This document shows positions 36,880 through 46,123 of a stretch of 64,000 bases of DNA, piece after piece. Origin of the DNA: Corynebacterium maris DSM 45190 (lineage in GTDB: Bacteria; Actinomycetota; Actinomycetes; Mycobacteriales; Mycobacteriaceae); the NCBI RefSeq assembly GCF_000442645.1, contig NC_021915.1, forward strand, positions 868,001 through 932,000, given 5' to 3'. The first letter of the stretch is position 1; each line of letters opens with the position of its first letter. A program made the translations under genes and the position numbers. The notes under the pieces were generated by a model. That model was not told the origin of the DNA and did no database searches. It saw only the letters and a program-made list of their open reading frames with translations.

Positions 36880-36957
36880 TGTGATCGCACGCACAAGGGC
36901 GGGGCGGAAACTTTCTCGACACACGACCAGAAAACCGCCCGGGCGGGGCGCACCGTG

Positions 36958-38592
36958 TCAGTCGTCAGCCACCAGCGGTTCCATGGTCAGGTTCGGGTGC
37001 TCGCGCTCGATGAAGGCCAGCTTCCACTTGTCGCCGAACAGGGCGATCAGCTCGCCGTCGGAACGGGTGAACACCTCGACGCCGCGCTGACGGCCCAACT
37101 CGGCGGCGGACTCCTCGTCGGTGCGCCGGGCCACGGAGTAGGGGACCGGTTCGGTGACGGTCTCGACGTTGTATTCGTTTTCCATCCGGGCCTGCATGAC
37201 CTCGAACTGCATGGGGCCGACGGCGGCCATGACCGGGGAGGCGTCGCCGCGGAGGTCGTTGCGCAGAATCTGCACCACGCCCTCGGCGTCGAGCTGTTCG
37301 AGCGCCTTGCGGAACTGCTTGTACTTGCCCAGCGACTTCGCACGCAGGGTGCGGAAGTGCTCGGGGGCGAATTGCGGCATGGGCTTGAACTGCACTTTGC
37401 GGCCGTCGTAGATGGTGTCACCCGGCGCGAGCGAACCGGCGTTGACCAGGCCGACGATGTCGCCGGGGAAGGCGGAGTCGACGGTGTCGCGGGTGCGGCC
37501 GAAGACCGTCAGGGCGTACTTGGTGGAGAAGCTGCGGTCGGATTGGGCGTGGGTGACCTGCATGCCGCGGTCGAACTCGCCGGAGACCACCCGCATGAAC
37601 GCCAGCGTGTCACGGTGCTTTTTGTCCATGCCGGCCTGCACCTTGAACACGACGCCGGAAAAAGCGTCGTCGAGGTCGCGGGTCTCGTCCATCGCGGAGG
37701 TCGACACCGCCACGGCCTTCGGGTCGGAGTCGCGGGGGCGCGGCGCCGGGGCGATCGCACACAGGGTGTCCAGGATCTGGTGCACGCCGAAGTTCAACAT
37801 CGCGGAGGCGAAGATCAGCGGGGAGGTTTCGCAGCTCTCGAAGAGCTCCTGGTCGTGGACCGCGCCGTCCAGTGCCAGCAGTTCGGCCTCCTCGACGGCG
37901 GTCTCCCAGACGTCCTCCTCCTTCGCCTCGGCGGCGTCGGGGGAGTAGTGCTCCTCCGGGGCGATGGTGGATCCGCCGGCGGTGCGGGTGAAGTGGACGT
38001 AGCCGTCGACTTCGCCGTCCTCGGTGACGTGCGCCAGACCGCGGAAGTCGCCGGCCTCGCCGACCGGCCAATACAGCGGGGTCGGCTGCAGGCCGATCTC
38101 GTTGACGATTTCGTCGACGAGCTCCAGGGGTTCCCGACCGACGCGGTCCCACTTGTTGATCACGGTGATGATCGGCAGACCGCGGGCCTTGCACACGCGG
38201 AACAGCTTGAGGGTCTGCGGCTCCAGGCCCTTGGCGGCGTCGATCAGCATGACGGCCGCGTCGACGGCGGTGAGCACGCGGTAGGTGTCCTCGGAGAAGT
38301 CCGCGTGACCCGGGGTGTCCACCAGGTTGATCATGTAGGGCTCGCCCTCGTGGTCCTCCGGGGCGTACTCGAACTGCAGCGCGGACGACGCGATCGAAAT
38401 GCCGCGGTCCTTCTCCATGTCCATCCAGTCGGAGACGGTGGCCTTGCGGCCGGCCTTGCCGTGGGTGGCGCCGGCCTCGGAGATGATGTGGGCGTGCAGC
38501 GCGAGCGCCTCCGTCAGCGTGGACTTACCGGCGTCCGGGTGGGCGATGACGGCGAAGGTACGGCGGCGGGCCGCTTCTTGGGCGATGCTCAT
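36958..38592 (-). CDS. prfC: Peptide chain release factor 3
   Basis: 544-aa translational GTPase that recycles RF1/RF2 after termination. G1 AHPDAGKSTLTEAL (about 17-30), the RF3-type switch (RGISIASSALQFEY), G3 DTPGHADFSEDTYR and G4 NKWDR are present, followed by RF3 domains II and III (QGGVQILR-like VVQILRNDL, PVMAAVGPMQFEVMQ). The ATG is at 38592. Monocistronic or read with the SDR gene upstream (24-bp gap on the same strand). Confidence 0.95.
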   Translation of the reverse strand: MSIAQEAARRRTFAVIAHPDAGKSTLTEALALHAHIISEAGATHGKAGRKATVSDWMDMEKDRGISIASSALQFEYAPEDHEGEPYMINLVDTPGHADFSEDTYRVLTAVDAAVMLIDAAKGLEPQTLKLFRVCKARGLPIITVINKWDRVGREPLELVDEIVNEIGLQPTPLYWPVGEAGDFRGLAHVTEDGEVDGYVHFTRTAGGSTIAPEEHYSPDAAEAKEEDVWETAVEEAELLALDGAVHDQELFESCETSPLIFASAMLNFGVHQILDTLCAIAPAPRPRDSDPKAVAVSTSAMDETRDLDDAFSGVVFKVQAGMDKKHRDTLAFMRVVSGEFDRGMQVTHAQSDRSFSTKYALTVFGRTRDTVDSAFPGDIVGLVNAGSLAPGDTIYDGRKVQFKPMPQFAPEHFRTLRAKSLGKYKQFRKALEQLDAEGVVQILRNDLRGDASPVMAAVGPMQFEVMQARMENEYNVETVTEPVPYSVARRTDEESAAELGRQRGVEVFTRSDGELIALFGDKWKLAFIEREHPNLTMEPLVADD

Positions 38593-38616
38593 GGCTGTTT
38601 AGCCTAGTCGCTGGCG

Positions 38617-39444
38617 CTACCAGCTCACATTCAACGCCTCGCCGAGGTCCTCGAAGACACGCTTGGCCACGCCCAGGTCCTTGGCGATGGGCCGCTGCAG
38701 GCCCGGTCGTCGCCGGTCGTCGTAGTACCGCCCCGATTCCCAGTGCACCCCCGGCACCCCGGCGATGAAGTGGGCGAGGTTTTCCCCGCCCGCGGCGGAA
38801 CCGCCGAAGAATCGGGCGAGCGGGCCACCGTACATCTTGTGCAACAATCCGGCGCCGGACTCCTGTGCGAAGCTGGTGGCGATCACGCCCGGATGAAACG
38901 CGACGGCGCTGAGCCGGTGATCGTGAAAACGGCGGTGCAACTCCTTGGTGAAGAGGATGTTGCCCAGCTTGGCGTTGGCGTAGGCGCGGTCCGGGGTGAA
39001 CCCCCGGAAAGTGTTCGGGTCGTCGAGGTTGAACTTGGCGGCCAACGAGCCCACCGACGCGGTCGCCACCACGGAGGCGCGCGAGGCCACCAACGTCGGC
39101 AGCAGCAGGTTGGTCAGCAGGTACGGGGCCACGACGTTGACCTGCCAGGTCTTCTCGAAACCGTCGACGGTGGTCTCCGGGCCGGGAAACACTCCGCCGG
39201 CGTTGTTGGCCAGCACGTCGATGCGGCCCAGCTCGCCGAGGTCGTCGGCCAGGGCACGGACCTCATCTAAGCGGGAGAAGTCGGCGGTGTGGAACTCTGC
39301 GTCCACGGACTCCGCCACGGCGGCTGTCTTCGCCGGGTCACGCCCGATCAGGACCAGGCGGTCCTCCGGGCGGGCGCGGTGCAGGATACGGGCGGCCGAG
39401 GCGCCGATGCCGTCGGAGGCCCCGGTGATGACGATGGTGCGCAT
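38617..39444 (-). CDS. SDR-family oxidoreductase
   Basis: 275-aa short-chain dehydrogenase of the retinol-dehydrogenase/WW-oxidoreductase type. TGASDGIGASAARIL (about 6-20) binds NAD(P), followed by NNAGGVF, catalytic Ser in TASVGSLA and YANAK as the Tyr-x3-Lys. Substrate unknown. The ATG is at 39444. It probably shares a transcript with prfC downstream. Confidence 0.88.
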   Translation of the reverse strand: MRTIVITGASDGIGASAARILHRARPEDRLVLIGRDPAKTAAVAESVDAEFHTADFSRLDEVRALADDLGELGRIDVLANNAGGVFPGPETTVDGFEKTWQVNVVAPYLLTNLLLPTLVASRASVVATASVGSLAAKFNLDDPNTFRGFTPDRAYANAKLGNILFTKELHRRFHDHRLSAVAFHPGVIATSFAQESGAGLLHKMYGGPLARFFGGSAAGGENLAHFIAGVPGVHWESGRYYDDRRRPGLQRPIAKDLGVAKRVFEDLGEALNVSW

Positions 39445-39487
39445 GCCGGCCAGTCTAGGGAAAACCGGCCGGGCGCAGCGGCGTCAC

Positions 39488-40087
39488 TTAATCATCGATC
39501 TCGAACTCGAGGATGTCGCCGGAGTGGGCGTCGACGTCGTACTCGTACTCCAGTCCGCCGGCGTGGAATTCAATTTCCCAGATCTGGCGGCCGTCGTCGG
39601 AGTCCAGCTCGAGGTCGTCGACGTGGCTCGGTGCGCCCACGCCGGCGTGGTCGACGGCGATCTGCAGGGCCTGTTCACCGGAGAGGCGGTCGTTCGGACC
39701 CGGCTGGGCCGGGGCCGGGGCGTCGTCGTCCTCGCGGTCGCGTTCGTAGTCGAGCACTTCGCCCGTGCGGGCGTCGATGTCGAACTCGTGCTCGTAGCCG
39801 TCGGCGTGGAATTCAATTTCCCAGATCTGGCGGCCGTCGTCGGAGTCCAGCTCGTGGTCGTCGAGGTGGGTGACCTGGTCGGCGGTGATTCCGGCGTGCT
39901 CGTGGGCGATCTCCAGGGAACGCTCCTTCGAGATGGTCTCGGAGGCGTCGGCGGATTCAGCGGCGGCCGCGGGGGCGGCGGCCTGCACGGTCACGGCGTC
40001 CGGGGTGTCCGGGCCTTGGTCGGCAGATACGCCCAGCGGGGCCAGCAACGCCAAGACGCCGGCGAGGATTGAGGTGGGGGAAAGCAT
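39488..40087 (-). CDS. Secreted tandem PepSY-domain protein
   Basis: 199 aa: a short signal peptide (hydrophobic to about residue 20), an Ala-rich linker, and two PepSY modules (about 53-113 and 133-199). The modules share DSDDGRQIWEIEFHA, and the DNA encoding that part is identical over 51 bp. PepSY domains are proposed peptidase inhibitors or regulators in the cell envelope. It is acidic. The upstream region (40088-40405) contains a hairpin and possibly its promoter. Confidence 0.82.
   Translation of the reverse strand: MLSPTSILAGVLALLAPLGVSADQGPDTPDAVTVQAAAPAAAAESADASETISKERSLEIAHEHAGITADQVTHLDDHELDSDDGRQIWEIEFHADGYEHEFDIDARTGEVLDYERDREDDDAPAPAQPGPNDRLSGEQALQIAVDHAGVGAPSHVDDLELDSDDGRQIWEIEFHAGGLEYEYDVDAHSGDILEFEIDD
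39561..39854 (-). repeat. Two identical 51-bp copies inside the PepSY gene
   Basis: Positions 39561-39611 and 39804-39854 are identical, starting GCGTGGAATTCAATTTCCCA. They are 243 bp apart, in frame, one in each PepSY module. Flanks have diverged, so this is either recent duplication or gene conversion. Confidence 0.85.
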
Positions 40088-40405
40088 GAGGGGTCCTTAT
40101 CCGGGGCCGATCTGCTTCAACATGACGCAGGCGCCAGCCCCTCGCTAGGGTTCCGGAAAACCGGAACGACTGTGAACTTGTGGGTGGCTCTTCTTGAGCT
40201 CACCTTCAGTGTGGCTCACCGTAAGCGGGGACCGCCAGGGGAGTGTAAGACACTGATTTTTCCGTAACCCCCAGGTCAGCGCCTATGAGGGGAGAGTGAA
40301 GCGAAGATGAAGGAACTCTCATTCGGCGGCGCCCTGGAATATTCCGCGACCATGATTTATTGTTGACAGGTACACATTATTGGCTTGTGAATGGAGGACC
40401 ACCAC
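40088..40405. promoter_or_regulatory. Intergenic region between the PepSY gene and the FMN reductase gene
   Basis: 318 bp with no gene I can support. It holds the hairpin GTTCCGG-aaaa-CCGGAAC (40150-40167), about 60 bp before the PepSY start and possibly an operator. A TTGACA (40363-40368) with TGTGAA (40386-40391) 17 bp later is a reasonable promoter for the FMN reductase gene. Confidence 0.45.
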
Positions 40406-40957
40406 ATGAAGTTCGGCATCATCATCGGCAGCATCCGCGAAGGACGCGCAGCGGAATCCGTCGCGCAGTGGGTCAAGCAGCAGGCCGACGCCCGCGGCGG
40501 CGACGCCGCGTACGAGCTGGTCGACCTCAACGACTACAACGTCCCCCTGAACAGCTCCGCCGTCGTCCCAGGCGCCGCCAACAAGCGGTACGAGGATCCG
40601 GCCGTGACCGCCTGGTCCGAGAAGATCGACGCCCTCGACGGCTACGTCTTCGTCACCCCCGAGTACAACCACTCTGTCCCGGGCCCGTTCAAGAACGCCT
40701 TCGACTCCCTCGGCTCCGAGTGGTCCGACAAGCCGGTCGCTTTCGTCGGCTACGGCTCCGCCGGCGCCGTCCGCGCCGTCGAGCACTGGCGCAACATCGT
40801 CGCCAACCTGAGCATGTTCGACGTCCGCAACCAGCTGGACCTGAACCTGTTCACCGAGTTCGACGACAATGGCGCCGCCCCGAACGAGCGTCGCCCAGAG
40901 GAGATGGCCGCCATCTTCGACGACCTCGAGCGCATCGCCGGCCTTCTCCAAGGCTAA
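40406..40957 (+). CDS. NADPH-dependent FMN reductase family protein
   Basis: 183-aa flavodoxin-fold enzyme. GSIREGRAAESVAQWV binds the FMN phosphate, PEYNHSVPGPFKNAFDSL is the diagnostic segment (about 87-104), then KPVAFVGYGSAGAVRAVEHWR. Likely a quinone or azo/chromate reductase using NAD(P)H. The ATG at 40406 has GGAGG 8 bases upstream; an ATG at 40391 is in frame but would put the site inside the gene. Confidence 0.88.
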   Translation: MKFGIIIGSIREGRAAESVAQWVKQQADARGGDAAYELVDLNDYNVPLNSSAVVPGAANKRYEDPAVTAWSEKIDALDGYVFVTPEYNHSVPGPFKNAFDSLGSEWSDKPVAFVGYGSAGAVRAVEHWRNIVANLSMFDVRNQLDLNLFTEFDDNGAAPNERRPEEMAAIFDDLERIAGLLQG

Positions 40958-40971
40958 ACGACGCCCCCGGC

Positions 40972-41631
40972 TCAGCGGGAGTGAATCTTGTTCTGCGCCA
41001 CCGACAAGCCGGCCGTGACGATCAACCGCGCCGCCTCCGCGGCCGTGGCGATCGCCGCGTCAAAATCCTCGCCCCCGCCCACCGGGCCCAACACGTAATC
41101 CGGCACCCGGACGCCCTTCGGCGGCCGAGAAATGCCGATCCGCACCCGCAGATAATCCCGCGTGTCCAGATGCTCCGTCATCGACTTCAACCCGTTGTGG
41201 CCGTTTTCGTTACCGCCCAGCTTCACCCGCACCTTGCCCGCCGGCAAATCCAACTCGTCGTGGATCGCGATGACCTTCTCCGGCGGCAACCCGAGCGCCC
41301 CGGCCAACGGCTCCACCGCCTGACCGGAAAGATTCATGAACGTCGTCGACCGCGCGACGACCACCCGCTGCCCCTCGACGGTCAACACCGCGACCTCCGC
41401 CGGCACACCGCGCACCGGAGCGAGCACGTCGCCGTCGGCGGCCAACAGGTCATCCGCCGCCATGTAACCGACGTTATGGCGGGTGGCGGCGTACTTCGGA
41501 CCGGGGTTGCCCAGGCCGACGATCAACCAGTCGGCGGAGAGTTCGGCGGGGTCGAGCGCAGCCGCCCCCTGGGAGGCGCGGCCGGACGCAGAACCGGTCA
41601 GTCGTCGAAAGAAGTCTTTGAGCGAAAACAC
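40972..41631 (-). CDS. pth: Peptidyl-tRNA hydrolase (first copy, N-terminally extended)
   Basis: 219 aa with a 34-residue basic/alanine-rich leader (MFSLKDFFRRLTGSASGRAS) before the standard Pth core. The core has LIVGLGNPGPKYAATRHNVGY with the catalytic His, TFMNLSGQAV and IAIHDELDLPAGK. It frees tRNA from stalled peptidyl-tRNA. A second pth occurs at 51933-52502; two copies are also known in C. glutamicum. The leader is not a signal peptide. Confidence 0.9.
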   Translation of the reverse strand: MFSLKDFFRRLTGSASGRASQGAAALDPAELSADWLIVGLGNPGPKYAATRHNVGYMAADDLLAADGDVLAPVRGVPAEVAVLTVEGQRVVVARSTTFMNLSGQAVEPLAGALGLPPEKVIAIHDELDLPAGKVRVKLGGNENGHNGLKSMTEHLDTRDYLRVRIGISRPPKGVRVPDYVLGPVGGGEDFDAAIATAAEAARLIVTAGLSVAQNKIHSR

Positions 41632-41667
41632 TCATCCAGTCTCCCACAATGCGATTAGCATGGGGCC

Positions 41668-42663
41668 ATGAGCGTGTTACAGGACATGACGACCCCGATC
41701 ATCGCCGCCCCCATGGCCGGCGGACCGAGCACCCCGGCACTGGCGCGCGCCGTGGGCGCAGCCGGTGGCCTGGGATTCCTGGCATTGGGCACCACGACGG
41801 TGGACGACGCCGCCCGGCAGATGGCGGGGATGGCCGGCCCGGTGACCTACGGTGTGAATCTCTTCGCCCCGCAAGAACCCCTCGCAGAACCGGGACAGGT
41901 GGCGGCGCTCGCCCAGGAACTGGATCTGGCCGTGCCCAGCGTCGACGAAGTGGACTACACCAACGGATGGGCGAAGAAACTCTCGTCGATCTTCGCCGCA
42001 GTGGAGGCGGGGCATGGCCCGGCCGTGGTCAGCTCGACTTTCGGCGCCTTCTCGGCAGAGGAGGTGGCGCGGCTGCATGCCGCGGGCGTCGAGGCGTGGG
42101 TCGGGGTGACCACGCCAGAGGACGCCGTCATAGCGGAACGTCTCGGGGTGGACGCTCTCGTGGTGCAGGGGCCGGAGGCCGGCGGACACCGGTTCACCTG
42201 GTCGGTCGAGGAGGAACCCGATCAGCGCCCGTTGTCCGACCTGCTGGCGGCGGTCCGGGGCGCCGGCGTGCGGCTGCCGCTGGTCGCCTCGGGCGGGATC
42301 ACCACCCCGGCACAGGTCGCGCAGGCACTGAGACTCGACGGCGTCGTCGCGGTCTCCTGCGGCACGGCTTTTCTCCTCGCGGATGAAGCTGGAACCTCCG
42401 AACACAACCGCGCCTTGCTCACCCGGGGCGGAATCACGACGTCTACCCGGGCCTTCTCCGGACGCTACGCCCGCGGGCTGGAAACTGAGTTCACGCGCCG
42501 CCACCCCGAGGTCCCACCCGTCTACCCGCACCTGAACCGGATGCTCGCTCAGCGGCGGGCCACCGGCGATGAGTCCGTGGCCTACTGTCTCGTAGGCGTC
42601 GGCGTCGAAGACGTCCGGCCCGGCCCGGCGGCCGAAGTCATCGACAGGTTGGCTAACGGGTGA
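41668..42663 (+). CDS. Nitronate monooxygenase
   Basis: 331-aa FMN-dependent TIM-barrel enzyme (2-nitropropane dioxygenase family). PIIAAPMAGGPSTPALARAV (about 10-29), the phosphate-binding PLVASGGITTPAQVAQAL (about 208-225) and VQGPEAGGHR with the catalytic His (about 167-176) are typical. It oxidises alkyl nitronates such as propionate-3-nitronate. The ATG is at 41668. Its last 11 bp overlap the convergent oxidoreductase gene. Confidence 0.88.
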   Translation: MSVLQDMTTPIIAAPMAGGPSTPALARAVGAAGGLGFLALGTTTVDDAARQMAGMAGPVTYGVNLFAPQEPLAEPGQVAALAQELDLAVPSVDEVDYTNGWAKKLSSIFAAVEAGHGPAVVSSTFGAFSAEEVARLHAAGVEAWVGVTTPEDAVIAERLGVDALVVQGPEAGGHRFTWSVEEEPDQRPLSDLLAAVRGAGVRLPLVASGGITTPAQVAQALRLDGVVAVSCGTAFLLADEAGTSEHNRALLTRGGITTSTRAFSGRYARGLETEFTRRHPEVPPVYPHLNRMLAQRRATGDESVAYCLVGVGVEDVRPGPAAEVIDRLANG

Positions 42664-43576
42664 CGTCGACGACGATCTTGCCGTTGGCTTCGCCCTCGCT
42701 GCTGAGCCGGAACCCCTCGGCGACCTCACCCAGCGGCAGAACCCGGTCGACCTCGACGGCGAGTGTGCCGGCCGCGACCTGCTCCAGCAGCTCCGCCAAG
42801 CCGGCTCCGTCGGGGCGGACCCACAGCCAGCGGCCGCCCTTCTCTGCGGCCTCCGGATCGGCGATCGAGACATGGCGGCTACCGTCGCCAAGCAGCTCCA
42901 GCGTCTGCTCCAGCACCCCGCCCACGAGGTCCGCGACCGCGTCGACCCCGTCCGGGGCAATTTCACGGACCCGGTCGACGAGTCCGTCGCCGTACTCTAC
43001 GGGCGCGGCCCCCAAGCCGCGCACCTTCTCGAAATTATCCGGTGAGCACGTACCGACCACCTGTGCGCCCAGGTTCACCGCCAGCTGAGTAGCCAGATGC
43101 CCCACCCCGCCGGACGCGGCGTGGATCAGCACGGTGTCGTCCTCCCCGACCTGAAGAGCCTCGACCACCCGCTTGGCGGTCAGCCCGGCCAGGGGCAACG
43201 CGGCGGCCGTCTCGTCATCCACCCCTTCGGGAATCTTCGTGGCGAACTCGGCCGGGACGGTCACGTACTCGGCGAAAGTTCCACCGGAGACCACCATCTT
43301 TCGGGCATAGGCGGCGACCCGGTCGCCGACCGCGAATTCCGGGACGTCCGGGCCGAGACTTTCGACGGTCCCGGCCATGTCCCACCCCGGCACCGCCGGG
43401 AACTGAGCGTCGATCATGGCGTCGAGGCCCCCCGACATGACCTTCCAGTCCACCGGGTTGATCGCCGCGCGGGTCACCCGGACCAGAATCTGGCCCGGCC
43501 CCACTTTCGGGGTCGGCAGCTCCTGTAGCCGCAGGACGTCGTTGTCACCGTATTCGGAATAAGTCATTGCACGCAT
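42653..43576 (-). CDS. Zinc-independent quinone oxidoreductase / alcohol dehydrogenase-like
   Basis: 307-aa MDR-family reductase. AMTYSEYGDNDVLRLQELP opens it, INPVDWKVMSG follows, the NADP motif is IHAASGGVGHLATQLA (about 147-162), and no structural zinc Cys cluster is present. Close in type to NADPH:quinone reductases. The ATG at 43576 or 43567 may be used; the longer open frame to 43987 is antisense to another gene. Confidence 0.85.
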   Translation of the reverse strand: MRAMTYSEYGDNDVLRLQELPTPKVGPGQILVRVTRAAINPVDWKVMSGGLDAMIDAQFPAVPGWDMAGTVESLGPDVPEFAVGDRVAAYARKMVVSGGTFAEYVTVPAEFATKIPEGVDDETAAALPLAGLTAKRVVEALQVGEDDTVLIHAASGGVGHLATQLAVNLGAQVVGTCSPDNFEKVRGLGAAPVEYGDGLVDRVREIAPDGVDAVADLVGGVLEQTLELLGDGSRHVSIADPEAAEKGGRWLWVRPDGAGLAELLEQVAAGTLAVEVDRVLPLGEVAEGFRLSSEGEANGKIVVDVTR

Positions 43577-43675
43577 ACCTGTCAGCGTAGGGACGCGCGC
43601 CCGTTTCTGCATCGACGGCGCCGGCGTGATTAGTCTGGCGGTCATGCCCCGAACACGTCGGAAAGGAAGGCGGAG

Positions 43676-44880
43676 ATGGCCGAAACATTCCGCAATTGGT
43701 CGGGCAGCGTGGAATTCACCCCCCTCCTCGAGAACACGCCCCTCCGACGTCGACGACATCGTGGACTTGGTCAACGACGCCCGCACCCACTCCCGGACCC
43801 TGCGCCCGGTCGGCTCAGCGCATTCCTCCCAGCCGCTGTTCGACACCCCCGACACCTTGATCCACCTCGACCATCTCAGTGGGGTCAAAGACGTGGACCG
43901 CGACAACGGGTTGGCCACGGTGCTGCCCGGAACCGGGCTCAGCGACATGGACAACCAACTCGACGAACACGGCTGGGCACTGTCCAACTTGGGAGACGTC
44001 GACTACCAGACCATCGCCGGAGCGATCGGCACCGGTCACTCACGGGTCGGGTGTCACACTCGGCAACCTCTCGTCGTTTCTGGTCGGCGGGCGGTTGATC
44101 AATGGGCGTGGCGAGGAAGTCGCCTTCGGCACGGACGCCGGACACGACAAGGACCACGACCTGCTGAGGGCGGCGCAGGTGTCATTGGGCAGCCTCGGCG
44201 TCATGACGTCGCTGACCCTGCAGGTGGAGGAATCCTATGACTTGCACCGACAGAACTGGATCACCCACATCGACTGGGTGCTCGACAACTTCGAGGAGAT
44301 GATGCACCAGAACCGTATCCTGGACTTCTACTGGTATCCACGCAACGACCTGGCCAAAGTCCGCATGCTCAACAAACCTGGTCAAGAACCGGACCTCATC
44401 CCTCCCGGCACGCTCAGAACAGACGAGACCGGGCCCTCCTACCGCATCATCCCCAATGACCGGCACCTGCACTTCGAAGAGATGGAGTACATGCTCCCGC
44501 TGGATCCCGGCCTGGAGGTGTTCCGGCAGGTGCGCCAGCGCATCAAAGAGCGCCACCGCGCCACCGTGGGATGGCGTGTCCTGGTGCGCACCATCGCCCC
44601 CGACCAGGCGATGCTCTCCAACGCCCAGGGACAACCGACGATGACCATCGCTCTGTTGCAAAACAACACCCTGCCGCACGAGGACTACTTCAACGACATG
44701 GAGCCGTTGTTTCGAGAAGCCGGCGGGCGCCCGCACTGGGGCAAAAAACACTCGCTGACCGGACCTCAACTCGCCGAGCTCTACCCGGAATGGCAGGACT
44801 TCCACCGCATCCGGCGAAACATGGACCCCGACGGCGTATTCATGAACGACTACCTGCGCGAGCTATTCGCGGAGCAATAA
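43676..44880 (+). pseudogene. Gulono/arabinono-1,4-lactone oxidase, two frameshifts
   Basis: FAD-linked sugar-lactone oxidase that would be about 400 aa. Reading starts MAETFRNWSGSVEFTP, shifts by one base within a run of six C (43719-43724), continues from SDVDDIVDLVNDARTHSRTL through GDVDYQTIAGAIGTG, shifts again near 44036-44038 (one extra base), and continues VTLGNLSSFLVGGRLING to HWGKKHSLTG and the stop at 44880. Removing one base at each point restores the full family pattern, including VGSAHSS with the flavin-linking His. Either a degraded gene or two sequencing errors. Confidence 0.82.
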
Positions 44881-44894
44881 CAGGAGGAAGCGGG

Positions 44895-45293
44895 ATGGCG
44901 GAGCAAAGCCACGGTGAACCGGGCCCGTTGGGACGCACCCAGTGGGTGTTCTCCGCCGGTTTCGCCCCCAGCCAGAGCACCGGACGCGAACCGGAGTTTA
45001 CCTCACGTAATACATTGTGCCTGCTCAACACCGGAACGCTGACGGCGCGGGTGCGCCTGACCGTCTACCATGCTGACGCCGACCCGGTCGGGCCGTACGA
45101 GATCCCCGTGGAGCCGCACCGGGTCTGTCACCAGCGGATCAACGACCTGATCGAGCCGGAGGCCGTGCCCCTGGACGCGCCGTACGGGCTGGTGCTGGAA
45201 TCCGACCGGCCCGTGGTCGCGCAGTTGTATTATCTGGACAACCGCGGCGGGCAACTGGCGGTGTCGCATCTGAATCCTGCCCCGCTCGACTAG
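44895..45293 (+). CDS. Sensory rhodopsin transducer family protein
   Basis: 132-aa beta-rich protein of the Anabaena sensory rhodopsin transducer family (PF07100 type): TQWVFSAGFAPSQSTGREPE, FTSRNTLCLLNTGTLTARVR, VGPYEIPVEPHRV and LVLESDRPVVAQLYYLDNRG. The fold is proposed to bind sugars or nucleotides. No rhodopsin gene is in the window. It is 14 bp from the lactone-oxidase pseudogene, with AGGAGG before its ATG, so it may be the survivor of a sugar-related operon. A bidirectional terminator follows. Confidence 0.78.
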   Translation: MAEQSHGEPGPLGRTQWVFSAGFAPSQSTGREPEFTSRNTLCLLNTGTLTARVRLTVYHADADPVGPYEIPVEPHRVCHQRINDLIEPEAVPLDAPYGLVLESDRPVVAQLYYLDNRGGQLAVSHLNPAPLD

Positions 45294-45309
45294 ACCGCGG
45301 GAAAGAACC

Positions 45310-45365
45310 GACCACCGGACCCACCGCCTCTCTCATCCTTGAGGGAGGCGGCAGATCCGGTGGTC
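45310..45365. terminator. Bidirectional nested-stem terminator
   Basis: Outer stem GACCACCGGA (45310-45319) with TCCGGTGGTC (45356-45365), inner stem CCGCCTC (45324-45330) with GAGGCGG (45345-45351), all perfect. It lies between the convergent transducer-like gene and genM, so it can end both transcripts. Confidence 0.75.
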
Positions 45366-45382
45366 AGATGTCTCAGCGCAGC

Positions 45383-46123
45383 TTAGAGCCAGCGCGGCGG
45401 CGCGGGCACCTCGTCGCCCTCGGCGACGGTGACGCCGTGATCGCCGCGGCCGGAGGCCCAGCGGGCCAGACCTGCTAGGCCGCCCTGGATCTCCACGGTC
45501 TTCTCGCCTGGGGAGACCTCGATGCGTTCGCCGGAGTCGGTGTTGACCAGGACGAGGCCCTCGCCTGCGCCCTGACCTCGCCACTTGTTCGCGATCTCGG
45601 GGACCAAGGTCTCCAGGACCACCTCGGGCATGTCGGAGAAGTTCGCCGTCTGGTTCAGGTCCACGGCGTGGAGCCAGACCTCGCGGGTGCGCATCCACAG
45701 CGTCTCGGACGCCGGGACGGTACGGCCCTGCGCAGTCTTGACCTCCGCGTTCCACGCCTCCTCCGGCGCGTCACGCCAGGCGACGTCCAGCCGAACCAGA
45801 GTGTGTTCGTGGAGGTTGCGCAGCGCGTCCGGAATCAACGTCGCGCCGTAGGCGATCTGCTCGTTACGGGCGTCGGGGGAGGGGTACATCGGGGTTTCCA
45901 CGCCCGTGGTCGCCCAGTCCATCAGGTTGACCAATGCGTGGGCGTTGTAGGCGACGTGCGCGACGAGCGTCGAGATGTCCCAGCCGGGAAGCAGGGTCGG
46001 CTCGCCGAAGTCGTCGTTGTCGATCAGGGACAGCTGGCCGGAGTACAAGGCGGTGCCGCGTCGGGTGATCGACAGGCGCTCCTCCAGCGGCAGGTCGTGG
46101 AAGGACTGTGCGGCAGCCGGCAT
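45383..46123 (-). CDS. genM: Mycothiol-dependent maleylpyruvate isomerase
   Basis: 246-aa DinB-like enzyme converting maleylpyruvate to fumarylpyruvate with mycothiol, the third step of gentisate catabolism. The fold ligands are visible: WDISTLVAHVAYNAHALVNL (first His) and WMRTREVWLHAVDLNQ (Glu, His, Asp), forming the zinc/mycothiol site. A C-terminal domain follows (from about 170). Start overlaps the genF stop by one base (TAATG), indicating coupled translation. Confidence 0.9.
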   Translation of the reverse strand: MPAAAQSFHDLPLEERLSITRRGTALYSGQLSLIDNDDFGEPTLLPGWDISTLVAHVAYNAHALVNLMDWATTGVETPMYPSPDARNEQIAYGATLIPDALRNLHEHTLVRLDVAWRDAPEEAWNAEVKTAQGRTVPASETLWMRTREVWLHAVDLNQTANFSDMPEVVLETLVPEIANKWRGQGAGEGLVLVNTDSGERIEVSPGEKTVEIQGGLAGLARWASGRGDHGVTVAEGDEVPAPPRWL

